Of a DNA stretch of 64,000 nucleotides, positions 53,641 to 64,000 are shown in pieces. The notes under the pieces were generated by a model, which was not told where the DNA came from, did not search any database, and was given only the letters and a program-made list of their open reading frames with translations. The stretch is taken from NCBI RefSeq assembly GCF_020360975.1, contig NW_025408677.1:124001-188000 (forward strand), given 5' to 3'. The DNA comes from Hirsutella rhossiliensis. Its lineage: Eukaryota > Ascomycota > Sordariomycetes > Hypocreales > Ophiocordycipitaceae. Within the stretch, counting starts at the first letter, position 1, and every line of letters starts with the position of its first letter. Position numbers and translations under genes: made by a program.

Positions 53641-55080
53641 GAGCCGTGAGTCACAGGCGGAGGATTTGGCCGGCGTCTTACGTCACCTTGGGGAGGAATT
53701 CGCCGCGAAGGAGAGGCTGTCCAACGAGCAAACGTGGTGCACACCAGTGCCGCACGAGAGGAAGGTATCAACGGTGCGGAGCTTCTACCGGGCGTTCCAC
53801 GACGTGGACACGCTGCCGATACGGACGTGCATGCTGTGCTACCGGAAGCGCACGAGAAAGAGCTGAGGAGGTGGCATGGGACCAGTGGTTGTCAAGTCCT
53901 ATCCCTAAGGCTGGGTGGTCGCCATTTGCGTGCCGGAGTTGCTTCCGCGAGGGCGAGCCTGTCCCGGTTTGCGCAGAGTGTTCTCGACGCTTGGCGTGCG
54001 GTGTGCTGTCGCCAGCGGCGCAGCTTCATAGACGTCTCGGTTGTGAGCACACGTTCCCGGATGAGCTCAAGGGCCTGACGCCGGTGGAGGAGAAGCTGAT
54101 CGCGCTGAACTCGTGCTACGGATTCGTAACCAGGTACAACGTCTCAGGCGGCCAGAAGCAGACGCTAAGGTATCCCAAGCACGTCAAGGGCCACATCACG
54201 GTGTTCCCAAACAACGTACAAGAGCTGGCGACGGACGTGCTGCCGCACCCTCTCTTCCAGGTAATGGACGAGATCCACGTCTCGTGGCAGGGGGCGCTAA
54301 GGCCGACACCGAGCGATCTGTCGAGTCTCCTATCGGTGAGGCGGCGAGTCGTCGAGAGAGCCCTTGTCTGGTTGAAGAGGAACAACCCCACTACGCCGCG
54401 ATCGAGATCGACGCGGCAGAGATGGAGAGCTGGGGACCCGGCCCACGGGGTGCCGCCGTTGGTGTACGAGCGCCTGGAGCGGAACGAGCCGTCGGCGTGG
54501 GAGAAGACGCGGACGGCGCACGTCGTGCCGCCCACGGAGCGGGCCATGGACGACGAGGGGGCGGTGGAGATCGAAGAAGTCCTCGCCATGCTCAACCAAG
54601 GGGAAAGCACGACGAGTCGCGAGGCCGGCGAGCCAGAGGCAAGCGAGGTGGACGAGGTGCGTGGTCAGAGCTGCGGCGAGGCCGATGATAATGCGAAGAC
54701 GGTCAACGAGGTGACCTCGTCAGGATGTTTGCGTTGGACGGACCGCCCGACGTGGCCGACGTCGACAAGCTGCGGTTCGCATGCGATTCCGTTCGCCAAG
54801 GCGCAGCCGACGACGGTACGGGCCCGAGGACGTGGGTCGAATCCTCGGCAAGGGCAGCCGGGGCACGTCGATGGTCCTGAACCATTCATCCATGTCCGCC
54901 GCGGGATGAATTCGCCGACTCGTTCGAAGCTTCTTTCTTCGCAAAGACCTTTCCCACGCTATTACCATTCGGTGTCGGAGGGCCGCGGCCGGTCGAGGAA
55001 GCAAGCTCGCAGTTGGGCAGAGGCTCGGTCAACACGCGCGCGGCGGCGGAGGCGGGGCGCAGGACCTCCTGTCATCCCGG
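53640..55080 (+). pseudogene. Helitron C N-terminal region (Cys-rich, DUF6570-like), frameshifted
   Basis: VRSFYRAFHDVDTLPIRTCMLCYRK near 53770, then after a shift ACRSCFREGEPVPVCAECSRRL, ELKGLTPVEEKLIALNSCYG and GHITVFPNNVQELATDVLP, the pattern found ahead of Rep in fungal Helitron proteins. Further on, LVYERLERNEPSAW and EIEEVLAMLNQGE are followed, in another frame near 54905, by EFADSFEASFFAKTFPTLLP, the usual lead-in to the Rep domain. At least three frame changes interrupt it. Confidence 0.8.
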
Positions 55081-55083
55081 AAC

Positions 55084-56950
55084 ATGAGCCTTCGTACGTG
55101 GGCCGACACGGTGTTGCGACGCCACGGCGGCCGGTTCGCGACGCACCACATCTTCGCATTCCTCGTCTTCAACATGGGCGTGCGGTCGAGGAACCGCCGC
55201 GTCAGCATGCTGAGCGTGACGAGGAAGAACTTCCGCAAGGTGGAGCGCATCGTACGGTCGCTGACCGCAGACGGGTTAGCGGCAGCTAGAGCCGAGCTGG
55301 AGAGCACAGGCAAGACGACCGACGACGGCGTGAAAGAGCTTCTCAGGAGCCTCTCGCTCTATGGCTATCGTCAGCCCATGTCGAGAGAGCTCCGTCTCAG
55401 TATGCGGCACAAGATCCTGGCGCTCATCGTCCGCTACGGCGTGCCTGCGATCTGGTTCACGATCAACCCAAACGACATCACGAACCCGGTGAAGCTCCGA
55501 CTGGCAGCGTACCGCACGCGCGACCCTGAGGCGGCCGAGGAGTTCCTGCGGAGCCTCGATATGTCGTTCAAACGGGTGAGGCTGTCCGTCTCCGACCCGA
55601 TGAGCTCAGCCATGTTCTTCCACCGGGAGATGACGCTGTTCTTCGAGCATTACGTAAATGCAGGGGAGTCGGTGTTCGGGCGCATCGGCCACTACTACGG
55701 TGCCGTGGAGACCAACGAACGAGGATCCCTTCACGTCCACGGGCTGCTCTGGTTACACGGAAACGCGCACCTGAGCTCCATGCTTTCCGACGCCCACGGG
55801 GAGGAGCAGGCGGCGTACCGTGAGCGAATCATCCGCTATGTCGATAGCGTCTTCTGTGGTAGGTAACAGCAAGGGGCGTTGCTGTCATGGGCCGAGAAGA
55901 CGCAGGCTGACGCGGAAGGCAGGACTTGGACCAGGAAGGCTTCTGCGCCGTGCAGGCGGAGCGTTCGGTGACGTCTGACGTCTCATCCCTGCTGGACAGT
56001 GCCGAGCAGTTCTCGGCCGGATTCGAAGAGGAAGCCAACTTCTGCGCCGGCGCGACGCAGATCCACACCCACAGCCCGACATGCGTCAAGTACTCCCTGG
56101 GCAACAAGGGGCGAAGGGGCGACCTCTGTCGCTTCAAGGCGCCATGGAAGCTGGTCGAGGAGACGACGCTCTCACAGGACGGCGTGCTGCGGATCCGCAG
56201 GACGCATCCCATGGTGAATCGGTGGAACAAGGCCATCGCCGTGGGCTCCGCCACAACCACGACATCTCCTTCATAGCGACGCAGCGGAAGACCATGGCTC
56301 TCGTCTATTACGTGACGAATTACGCGACCAAGGTAGAGGACCCGACGTGGAAGCGCGTCGCCGCGGCCGCGGAACTGCTGCCCGTCGTCGCAGCAGGTGG
56401 CCAGCCGGGTGCCAGGAGGATGCCGGAAATGGCGTCGTCGGCGGCGACGACGGAACCAAGAATAATAAGACGCGGCAGTTTCTGATGAGAGTGGCGAACA
56501 GGATATTCACGGAGCGCGCCCTGTCGCAAGTCGAGGTCGTCGCCCATCTCCTGGGATACCCGAGCGAGTTCACGAGCAGCAGCGCCTGGGCGTACCTGAA
56601 CGTGTCGGTGCTCTACTGGCACGTCTCCAGGCGCTGGCGACACCTTCGGCAGGAGAGCGGCACCGCGGTCGCAGACGTGTCCGTGGACGAGTCGGTCGCC
56701 GTGGAGGAAGCAGGCGAGAGGATCAGCTTCGCCGAGGCGTACCATCATCGCGGACACGTCCTACGAGGCTTGTGCCTATATGACTATGTTTCGCTCGTCA
56801 GGCTCCAACGCGTCGGCAAGGACGGGTGCTCCGGTGCCTGGGGAGGTGCCTTTCGAGAGCGGCTGGGTGGCCGGCAAAGACTGGGTGCAGGTATTGAGGC
56901 GGCCAGGAAAGCACGCCGTCGTCTGCCTTGACGGCCACCTTAGCAAGGAT
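55084..56950 (+). pseudogene. Helitron C Rep (HUH) domain, frameshifted
   Basis: 55084-55866 is open: FATHHIFAFLVFNMGVRS, LIVRYGVPAIWFTINPND and the HUH metal motif LHVHGLLWLHG (codons at 55732-55740). After a shift, CVKYSLGNKGRRGDLCRF and HPMVNRWNKAIAVG follow. A further shift near 56240 gives FIATQRKTMALVYYVTNYATK, with the nucleophile tyrosines at 56306-56323. The last part, VEVVAHLLGYPSEFTS and LNVSVLYWHVSRRW, is the end of the domain. Rep nicks the element and starts rolling-circle transfer. All key residues are there, only the frame is broken. Confidence 0.85.
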
Positions 56951-56999
56951 TTCGAGCAAGACGACGAGGAACAATGCCACCGCCGGTAAGTAGGTGCGG

Positions 57000-59495
57000 T
57001 GGATGGCCGGTCGAAAAGCGGTCCCAACGCGCGGTGACTAACCGTGCCGCTACAGAGCAGCCGTGCAGCATCTTGCCCTATTCGCGCCGTGGGAGACCTT
57101 TCTTAGCGAAGAGCGAGGCGACATCAACGAGATATGGAGGCGCGCACGAGAGCGGCTTCCGCCAAGAACCTCGTGCCTCGTCGATAACGTTCAACTACTC
57201 CGGCGGTCCGCCGAGGACGCAAAGCGAGACGCCAAGCAATGGGCAGCGTCGTCCGGCGACGGGGATCCGGCCGGCGCACCTGGCGATTGGGGAGGATGGG
57301 GAGGGGCCGGGCGAGGCGGACCGCGAGGCGGATCCGCGTACCAGTCCGGCAACGGCGGAAACGCAACGCGGCTGATCGAGGTCGTTAGAAGCGCGGCCGG
57401 CGCGAACCAGATCACGGCGGGGTCGCGGAGCTTTCGGGAATGATGCAGCAGCTCTCCCGCTTCCAGCAATCAGCGCTAGCCTCGACGGCCGAGCTCCGGG
57501 CCACCGTCGTGACCGAACGGGGTGGGGGCATCAACATGCCCGGGCAGGTGTTCCCCGGGCTGCAGTGCCGCCGCAGGATCAGGTCAAGGCCATCAAGTCG
57601 CAGCAGACATGCGCCTCAAGAGAGGGTGAAGATGATCCAGGGCATACAAAGCATGGCCCCGGCCCACGGTACCGATCGCGGCGCAGCGGAGCGGAGCGTG
57701 CTCGCCGGCTTCGGGGAGGAAGACGTCCAGGTGACGCGAGTGGAAACCGAGGAGAGGGCAGGTAACGCGGAGGCCGGCATGGAAGTCCGCCTCGGCCCAT
57801 CCACCTCCTTTCACGAGGCCGGGAAAGACTTGACAAGACGATTGACGCTAAACAAGAAGCAGGCGATTGCCTTCTCCATAATATGCCGCCACCTGGACTC
57901 GATGCGGCAAGGAGACGGAGGCGACGTCAGCCAGCTCTGTCAGTTCGTCGGCGGCGAGGGCGGCACCGGCAAGTCGCGCGTCATCGAAGCACTCGTGGGC
58001 CTCTTCGCCGCGAAGGACCTCTCGCATCGCCTGCTGATCACGGCGACGTCGGGGACCGCCGCCGCGCGGGTCAACGGCATCACCATCCACTCGGCCTGCG
58101 GCTTCACCAGGACCAAGGGCCGGGCGCGAACACGGCGAGGGACGTCGACGGCGTGCGGTTGCCGAGGCAGGCGGAGCGGTTCGTCAACGGCCAGTCTCGG
58201 ATGGACTGGCAGGATAAGGACATGCTCGTCATCGACGAGGTGAGCATGCTCGGCGCGCGGACGCTGCACGCCGTCAACGAGCGGATCTGCCAGCTGCGGG
58301 GATCGCAGCGGGACTTCGGCGGATCCCCATCGTCCTCTTCTGCGGGGACTTCCACCAGTTCCGCCCGGTCCAGGAGAGGTCGATCCTGCTGCCGAGCGCG
58401 GCCGTCTCGTGGGACGAGGACAACTCGTTCAGGGCCGAGCAGCGCCACCAGCACGACAAGGCGCACGCGCTGTGGAGGCGGTTCACGACGGCCGTCATGC
58501 TGGACGAGCAGATGCGCGCCGCCGGCGACCCGGAGCTGCAGCGGCTGCTGAAGCGGATCCGCGGGGGCGTGCAGGACCACACGGACCTGGATCTCCTCAA
58601 CTCGAGGTGCCACCGGGAAGGCAGGCGGATCCGTGGGAGACGGGCATCACCGTGGTGACGCCGCTCAACAGGAATCGGTGGAACCTCAACATGGAGGCGA
58701 GCCTGGCGTTCCAGATCCAGCAGCGGTCGACGGTGCGCATCTTCCTCTCCGAGCACAAGTGGAAGGACGGCCTGCCGACCGAGGAAGAGGCCATCATGAT
58801 GCTGAACCAGGGCGACGACAGCGCGATCCCGGTGCCGGCCGTCTTCATGTTCGTGCCGGGGATGCCGGTCGTCGTGAACCACAACACCACCAGGGGCTGA
58901 AGCTGGTGAACGGTGCTAGCTACACGGCGGTGGAGGTCATCGTCGACAAGGCGCACCGGGGCATCGGATCTCGGCCGACATGACGATCCACTTCGGGCCG
59001 CCGGCGGCGATAATACTGGGGTCGAAGACGACCAAGGACTTCCACTTCGTCGGGATGCCGCCCGGCACGATCCTGCTGACGCCCATGAGCGTCAGGATCC
59101 AGTGTCAACGGAAGCGACCGTGGCAGCAGAACGACGTCAGCCGAAAGGGCCTGCCGTGCGCCGCCGCTTTCGCGTGCACGGATTACAAGGTGCAGGGGGG
59201 GACGCTGGAGCGCGTGGCGCTCGAGCTGCGGGGGACGAGGACGACAAACGTCGGCGGACGCGCCGTCCCGTCGCAGTGCGACCCGTACAGCCTATACGTG
59301 CAGCTGTCACGGTGCCCGACGCTGGACGGCATCATGCTCGTGTCGAAAGTGCGAGAGAGACCTAGTGGGAAACCGGGTCCCCGGGAGATGACCGCCGCAC
59401 AAGCGAGGCTGGAGGAACTGAGCGATAGAACTGTTCGGGAAGCGATGTGCAACAGGCTCGGTGAGAGCGCGGGGGACAGAGACGGTGAGCAGTAG
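57000..59495 (+). pseudogene. Helitron C PIF1-type helicase, frameshifted
   Basis: A linker with LALFAPWETFLSEERGDINE leads to LTLNKKQAIAFSIICRHLD (Q-like motif), Walker A GGEGGTGKSRVIEAL near 57955, TATSGTAAARVNGITIHSA, then, after a shift near 58120, Walker B MLVIDEVSMLGARTLHAV near 58230. FCGDFHQFRPVQ, VTPLNRNRWNLNMEAS, GMPVVVNHNT and finally ACTDYKVQGGTLERV and YVQLSRCPTLDGIMLVSK follow in other frames. The last frame (58980-59495) is clean to TAG. It is the only helicase copy in the window with both Walker motifs. Confidence 0.88.
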
Positions 59496-59759
59496 GTAAC
59501 TTAACCCAAGAGGGCGCGACACCAATAACTTAGCTATGCCCCACCCCCGACCCTTGCAAGGACTTCATTACTAATGGGAAAATTGGGTCAGGGCGACCGG
59601 TGGAGCAGGCGGCACAAGCGAATGGGAAGGGGGGTTTTCAACGGGCCAGAAGCGAAAGCGGTTTATTATTCTGGGCAATCAGAAGTCTCAGGGCACGGAC
59701 AAGCGAATCAGATGCCCCAGGACATGACAAACAGAAGGCGAAAGGCCCAACCGAAGGCG

Positions 59760-59935
59760 AAATGACCGTAGCCAATCGACCGAGCGAATCAGAAGCGGGG
59801 ATTTCGAGGGGCAAAACCGGGGGTGGGGCATAAAGTCCTTTCGTTCCTCAAGGCATGGCGAATTTTTTTTCTCCCCGGGGAGGAACCCTAAGAACCTTTC
59901 GTCACTCGTTCCTCGTTCCTCAAGGCACAACTACA
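59760..59935 (+). repeat. 3' terminal region of Helitron C with two hairpin units
   Basis: 59760-59853 is inverted-identical to 42416-42509. Hairpin units lie at 59837-59853 and 59895-59925 (long form), with CTCCCCGGGGAGG, itself a perfect palindrome, between them. Confidence 0.75.
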
Positions 59936-59937
59936 GC

Positions 59938-60504
59938 ATGGCCACTTGCAACGTTTCCGTGGAGTTCTGGTGCGAATTCGGGGCCACGGAGCTCAAGTAC
60001 AAGCATAGCATCCCGAAGACGCTCGTGACGCAGGTAGGCCAGGCGAGGCCGAACCACGAAGCCAGCGCACTGTTCCTACAGTGGATAAGGCCGATCCTAC
60101 GGGAGCACGAGGCGGCGTGTCGGAAGGCAGCAGGGGCGCGCTGCGAGAGTTGCGGCGAAGTCGCAAAGGAGATTCTACAGAGCCCGATATCGTACCTACA
60201 TGCAGAGAGACCGTTTGTGCTCGTGGTCGTGTCGTCATTCTGCGGTCAAGAAGGATGCGAAATAAGGGCGAGGCAGGAAATGCAGGACACGATGGCAGAG
60301 GCGGGGCAGGCGGACGGAAGCATGGGCGCAAAGCAAATGCAAGGGCAGGATGCACAGAGCACAGAGGAAGGTCTGCCGGGTTTGTGGAGAGATGGCGGGG
60401 CGAGGAGGTGCAGCCGATGCCTGGCGGTCGCGTATTGCAGCAGGCAACACCAAAAGGAGGACTGGAAGGTACACAAGAAGGGATGCAAGCCAAAGGCAAG
60501 CTAG
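59938..60504 (+). CDS. MYND-type zinc-finger protein (188 aa)
   Basis: An uninterrupted frame from ATG 59938 to TAG 60502. The N-terminal half (VSVEFWCEFGATELKYKH) is unassigned and includes one CxxC (CESC). The C-terminus carries a MYND-like finger: RRCSRCLAVAYCSRQHQKED, then WKVHKKGCK. The usual first Cys pair ahead of RRCSRC is missing and replaced by a Gly-rich stretch, so at best one of the two zinc sites of a MYND finger is standard. MYND domains bind Pro-rich peptides in regulators and methyltransferases. The start lies 12 bases after the last Helitron hairpin, so the native promoter is displaced, or the gene is carried by the element. Its codon frame is the cleanest near here. Confidence 0.75.
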   Translation: MATCNVSVEFWCEFGATELKYKHSIPKTLVTQVGQARPNHEASALFLQWIRPILREHEAACRKAAGARCESCGEVAKEILQSPISYLHAERPFVLVVVSSFCGQEGCEIRARQEMQDTMAEAGQADGSMGAKQMQGQDAQSTEEGLPGLWRDGGARRCSRCLAVAYCSRQHQKEDWKVHKKGCKPKAS

Positions 60505-61147
60505 GGAGCTAGTGAGGGGAAGCAAGCAACGCCGTCGAGGCGGCCTTAAGGCCAGCCTCACACGCCGCAACGGCCCTTGTAGAACCAACCGCCGATTTCG
60601 GCGACCCTCGTCCCTATGACTTGCACAACTAAGGAACGGAATGTAAGATAACAAAGACGCCCCTTTGCGAGGCGCAACTACAGGGCCCCGTCGCCGCTAA
60701 ACGCAACTGAGAGGTGCGGCGGCAAGCTGGCAAGAGAGAGAAGGAATGGTAAGGAAGGGAAAGAGAAGGGCGAGGCGCAACGCATGGGACATTAACAAGG
60801 TCACGGAGAACGTCTAGAGGCAGGCAGTGTTGTAAGAAACGGGTTCGCAAGCCAAAACTGTCCTTTAATAAAGGGAGAAACGTGGCAATGCGTAGAGTAA
60901 TAGTAATTTTGCAGCGACAAGCTGCGTTAGGAATAGTATCCCGTTCCATTTTAGTAAAGGCAGGAGGCGTAAGAGAGCGATTGGTTTATAGTAGGCAGCT
61001 TATTTCTGCATGCGATAGCGGAGAGGGCGAGCGGGCGGGTCGGAGGTGCTCGCGACGATAGAGTCGAGAAGGGAAGGCGGGGGAGCGGGAGCGGGAGCGG
61101 GCGGGATGCCGTCCAGTCGAGACGAAGAAGCGGCTGGCGGGGGACAG
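60505..61147. other. No gene recognised
   Basis: Mixed sequence downstream of the MYND gene. Long - strand frames lack domains. Confidence 0.6.
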
Positions 61148-61369
61148 TGTCACGACCCTGGGCGCCAGCGTAGAGCCGCCAGCGCAGCACCTCACCAGTG
61201 TCACGTGCCCAAGCAGCATCACGTGCCCACGCGCGACCTCGTGTCTATATAAGGGCCCGCTCGGTCGTGTAGTCTAGTCTTCCTTTCTTGCTCCTTAGCT
61301 TTGAGTCTTCGTTCATAGTGCCAATACATCTTTATAGCCGTCAAGGCTCGTATGTGCCTGGCCGTAACA
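61148..61369 (+). repeat. Putative 5' LTR of Gypsy element 2
   Basis: Begins TGTCACG and ends CGTAACA (222 bp), with a TATATAAG box near 61245 at a sensible distance from the end. It precedes the gag gene below. The 3' partner is outside the window. Confidence 0.65.
61244..61251 (+). promoter_or_regulatory. TATA box in the LTR of Gypsy element 2
   Basis: TATATAAG about 120 bases before the LTR end, which would set the transcript start in the R region. Confidence 0.55.
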
Positions 61370-61682
61370 CTACTCAAAGCTCAATAAGATCGCTTGCCAG
61401 CGATTAAGCAAATAGGCACCGAGCTTTCGTCACACGCGCCTGACGTAAATCCAGCGCATCCGTTCTGACCGTTCCGACCAAGACTCCGACCACCGACCAA
61501 GTGATCCTCAAGGCTGAGATCACGTCCGTTCCGACCAAGACTACGCGTGTGTGTAGTCGTCCGACCAACCGTTCCGACCAAGGGATTCGTCCCGTCTGAC
61601 CTCCGACCGTCCCTGCTCGTGCAGGCATCTGACCGTGATTCCGCGTGGTATCATTTCCGACCCTAGACTCTGACCTCGAGAC

Positions 61683-62820
61683 TATGATATCCGAGGAAGC
61701 CCTGCCCTCTGATCAGCCTCGCCGTTCTGCCCGGCTTGCTGGCCAAGCCACTGAATCCGAAATAGCAGCCATGGCTGCCCTGAGCCCCAAGACGCTCTCA
61801 TCCGCGAGATGAGGACAGATTGCGGCCTTAACGGCCCGTCTAAATGAACGCTCTCCGTCTGTTGAATCAAATCGACAGCACCGGGAGCCCTCGACTGCTT
61901 TTGCCGGCCCAAATGGCCCGGCCTTCCGACCAACAGGCAAAGCTGCCTGGCCTGTTTTTGCCCCTTCCCAGAGGGCAAGAACCCCGAGTACAGCGACGCC
62001 GCCAAATCGCGCATCAAGGTCTCCGCGACGTTCTCAGGAAGAAGGACGAGTTCCATTCCTTCATCCTGAGCATAAAGAACAAATTTGACGAAGACGTACG
62101 AACCTTCCGGACTGAGAACAGCCGGATGGTCTGTCTGTATAACCTGCTCGAGGAAAAGCCCGCCGAGCACTTGAAACCCGCTTCTCCTCTGACACTCGAC
62201 CCTTCTCTGGAGTGGCAGAGATGATCCAAGCCCTTGAGTCCGCCTATGGCAATCCGAATGAGCTTTCCGAGGCTCTTGACCGCCTGCAACGCCTCCAGTT
62301 TACCGTGAATGGGAAGACCGACATTGTGGACTTTCTTGCGGAATTTGACTACTTAACTGCGACCGGTCGTGTGCCCGAGGACCAGATGAAGCATACCTTG
62401 TGGCAGCACATCCCGGCCAACCTAGATAACAGCCTCTTGACCAAGACCCGTGACGAGTCCGTGACCTACGAGGTTTTCTGTGGGTTCATTAAGGACGCTG
62501 TCCACTGCCAGAAGAGGAGTATGAGGCAGACACAGGACTCCCGCTCTTCCGACCGATCTCGCCGCGCGCCGACTAAGACTGCTCCGACTACCGCCAAGAC
62601 TCCGAACAAGACCGGCTCGACCCCTATCACCTCGCGTGATGCTGGCAGAGCCTTGACCGACGATGAGAAAAGGGCCCATTGGGATAATGGCACCTGCTTT
62701 ATTTGTGGAAAAACAGGGCACCTCTCTCGCGAGTGTCCCGACCGCACCCATGCTGTCTCCCGTGTCGCCTCCGTCCCTGTCCCTGCCAACGACTCTGATC
62801 AAGATTCGGGAAACGAATAG
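61683..62820 (+). pseudogene. Gypsy element 2 gag, frameshifted
   Basis: ATG at 61683 (MISEEALPSDQPRRSARLAG). The frame is lost near 61810 and again before 62040. The capsid-like part reads FHSFILSIKNKFDEDVRTF, then from 62212 the frame is clean: ALESAYGNPNELSEALDRL, VDFLAEFDYLTATGRV and YEVFCGFIKDAV. The zinc knuckle CFICGKTGHLSREC comes before TAG 62818. It differs from Gypsy element 1 in LTR and knuckle, so it is a separate family. Confidence 0.85.
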
Positions 62821-62837
62821 GACCATCACAAGTCTCC

Positions 62838-64000
62838 TTGATGGTCCCTAAGGTGTCACAGATAGCGAGTAGGTCTAGCAAGTCATTCACTCAGCCAAGT
62901 CAAGTCCAAGTGGATGGTGTGAGCCTACCTGCCCGCTCCCTCTGTGATACCGGAGCCGAAACCCGTTTGCTGGTTAGCCCAACCTTCGCCCAGTCCGCCG
63001 CCCAAAGACTCGGAGCCCAGATTAAGGAGCTCCCGAGTCGGATTCCCCAAGACTTCCGTGGAAAGCCAGCCGGCTATATCCAGAAACAGCTGGTCGCCAC
63101 TTTCGTCATCGATGGCCGTTCGTTCGCAAACGAGACATTTGATATAGCTGAGTGTGGCCATGATATCTTTATCGGTCTTTTCTGGATGCGGAGAAGCGCC
63201 TCCTGCTTGACTGCGCCGCCCGACAGATCATCTGGCCAGATGATCTTCCTGCCTCGCCAAGTTCTCCCGACGATCCAGCTCTCTCGTCAAGCCCCGCTCT
63301 CGGGTCGGATCGACCCTAAGATCCAGGCCGACGCTGAGAGGCGGAACCGCCTGCTCGAGAAAGAGGAGAAACGCTACCGGATCCTCCACAAGAACTGGCG
63401 CCGCTCTGATCAAGCTCCTCCGGCCTCTGTCCCGACCCCGTTACCGACTCCGTCTCCGTCGTTTCAGTCCAAGTCTCCGTCTGCCAAGAAGTCTGTCCGT
63501 TTTCAGCTCACGACCGCCCCTGCTACCGACTTCGTCTCCGTCGCCTCGGTCCAAGCCTCCGAAGATCAAGCCCTGATTAACGCTCTGGTCTGCCAAGTAG
63601 AGTCTCACGAGAGATTCGAACAGTGGAACGAACTCGAACCGTTGATGCCCCGGGATCCAGTCCAGCTCGAGCCAAGCTCCGGCCTTGACCAGACCGTCCC
63701 TAGTGCTCGAACCATTGCTAAAGTCTCCCGGATCAGAAGACCTACCAGGGACAAAGCATTCCGTTCCCTCAGGAGAAGACCCTGAGCATGTTGCTTGTGT
63801 CCGTAGTCGTCTACCGCCCCAGCTCACCCATCTAGAGGATTCTTCTCGAAGAAAGAGGCCCACCCTACCTTCGAGCCGACCCGGTCACGATGTAGTCCTA
63901 GAGCTTGAGAAGCCTCTTTCGCCGACAGGACCCCATCGTACCGCACGCCCGTTAAGTATCTGCCTCTAGAGAAGAGACTGTCGATCACCTCCGGAGATAG
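62838..64000 (+). pseudogene. Gypsy element 2 protease and start of polymerase (runs off window)
   Basis: The aspartic protease active site is SLCDTGAETRLLVS near 62940, with the fold's later motif GHDIFIGLFWM near 63155 just before a frameshift. A long Pro/Ser-rich linker follows (to 63785). In another frame LPPQLTHLEDSSRRKRPTLP and SRPGHDVVLELEK (63820-63920) match the segment that normally leads into Gypsy reverse transcriptase. The catalytic part lies beyond 64000. Confidence 0.8.

Larger units (their letters stand above)
48641..59935 (+). mobile_element. Helitron C, long element with Rep and helicase regions
   Basis: The region from the last hairpin unit of fragment B to the double hairpin at 59837-59925 holds an accessory gene on the - strand, a repeat-rich leader, an N-terminal Cys-rich/DUF6570-like part, a HUH Rep domain and a complete PIF1-type helicase in Helitron order. 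The 5' end is not defined by a motif. The canonical CTRR end is not seen either, so the terminus may be of the Helitron2/Helentron kind. Confidence 0.65.

Noticed and set aside
51581..53866. Several long - strand frames rich in Pro, Arg and Ser
   Set aside because: Low-complexity shadows of GC-rich repeats with no domain and no consistent start.
40478..64000. Gypsy elements 1 and 2 as halves of a single element split by the Helitron nest
   Set aside because: Each has its own LTR-like leader and its own gag with a different zinc knuckle.
1..64000. tRNA, rRNA or known riboswitch genes
   Set aside because: I found no sequence I could recognise as such. A covariance-model search would be needed to exclude them.

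Overview
The window looks like a transposon-dense stretch of a filamentous ascomycete genome. The few host genes have short introns with fungal signals: 67 nt in the lipase gene, and 85 nt with a CTAAC branch site in the membrane-protein gene. The mobile elements are the usual fungal set: Tad1-like LINEs, Copia, Gypsy, Fot/pogo, hAT, MULE and Helitron. A class-3 lipase joined to a heat-labile-enterotoxin-A-like ADP-ribosyltransferase (ART) domain suggests an insect-associated Hypocreales fungus. That assignment is inference from known family distribution, not something the sequence proves.

Layout. 1-3.2 kb: the end of an unknown gene on the + strand, and on the - strand a secreted lipase whose reading frame runs into a degenerate ART domain. 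3.2-9.3 kb: two Fot/pogo-type DNA transposons with clear terminal inverted repeats (TIRs) and TA target sites, and a MITE-like inverted repeat between them. 9.45-22.7 kb: a head-to-tail array of two near-complete Tad1-like LINEs and one ORF1-only half-LINE. The same 14-bp motif marks the three upstream boundaries. An internal LINE scrap follows. 22.7-23.1 kb: a scrap of a type-B carboxylesterase. 23.1-27.4 kb: a decayed Copia element. 27.4-31.2 kb: a pogo element split by a hAT element that has a perfect 8-bp target duplication. 31.2-37.0 kb: two MULEs, one decayed and one apparently intact with a 773-residue transposase and perfect 90-bp TIRs, flanked by an inverted pair of LTR-like sequences. 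38.4-39.7 kb: a host gene for a multi-pass membrane protein. 40.2-42.0 kb: a solo LTR with perfect target duplication, then a Gypsy LTR and gag cut off before pol. 42.1-59.9 kb: a Helitron nest. It holds two truncated PIF1-helicase fragments in inverted orientation around a LINE fragment, then a long Helitron with Rep and helicase regions and an accessory gene on the other strand. Its 3' end carries the same short hairpin repeat seen in both fragments. 59.9-60.5 kb: an intact MYND-type zinc-finger gene 12 bases past the Helitron end. 61.1-64 kb: the LTR, gag and protease of a second Gypsy element that runs off the window.

Almost every element protein is broken by single-base frameshifts rather than by stop-rich decay, and sister LINE copies break at different places. 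Either the elements are recently dead, or part of the shifts are assembly indels. The most unusual points are the lipase-ART gene, the loss of all RNase H catalytic residues across one LINE family, the half-LINE that keeps only ORF1 and a shared 3' hairpin, the repeated LINE insertion at one motif, and the Helitron hairpin arrays.
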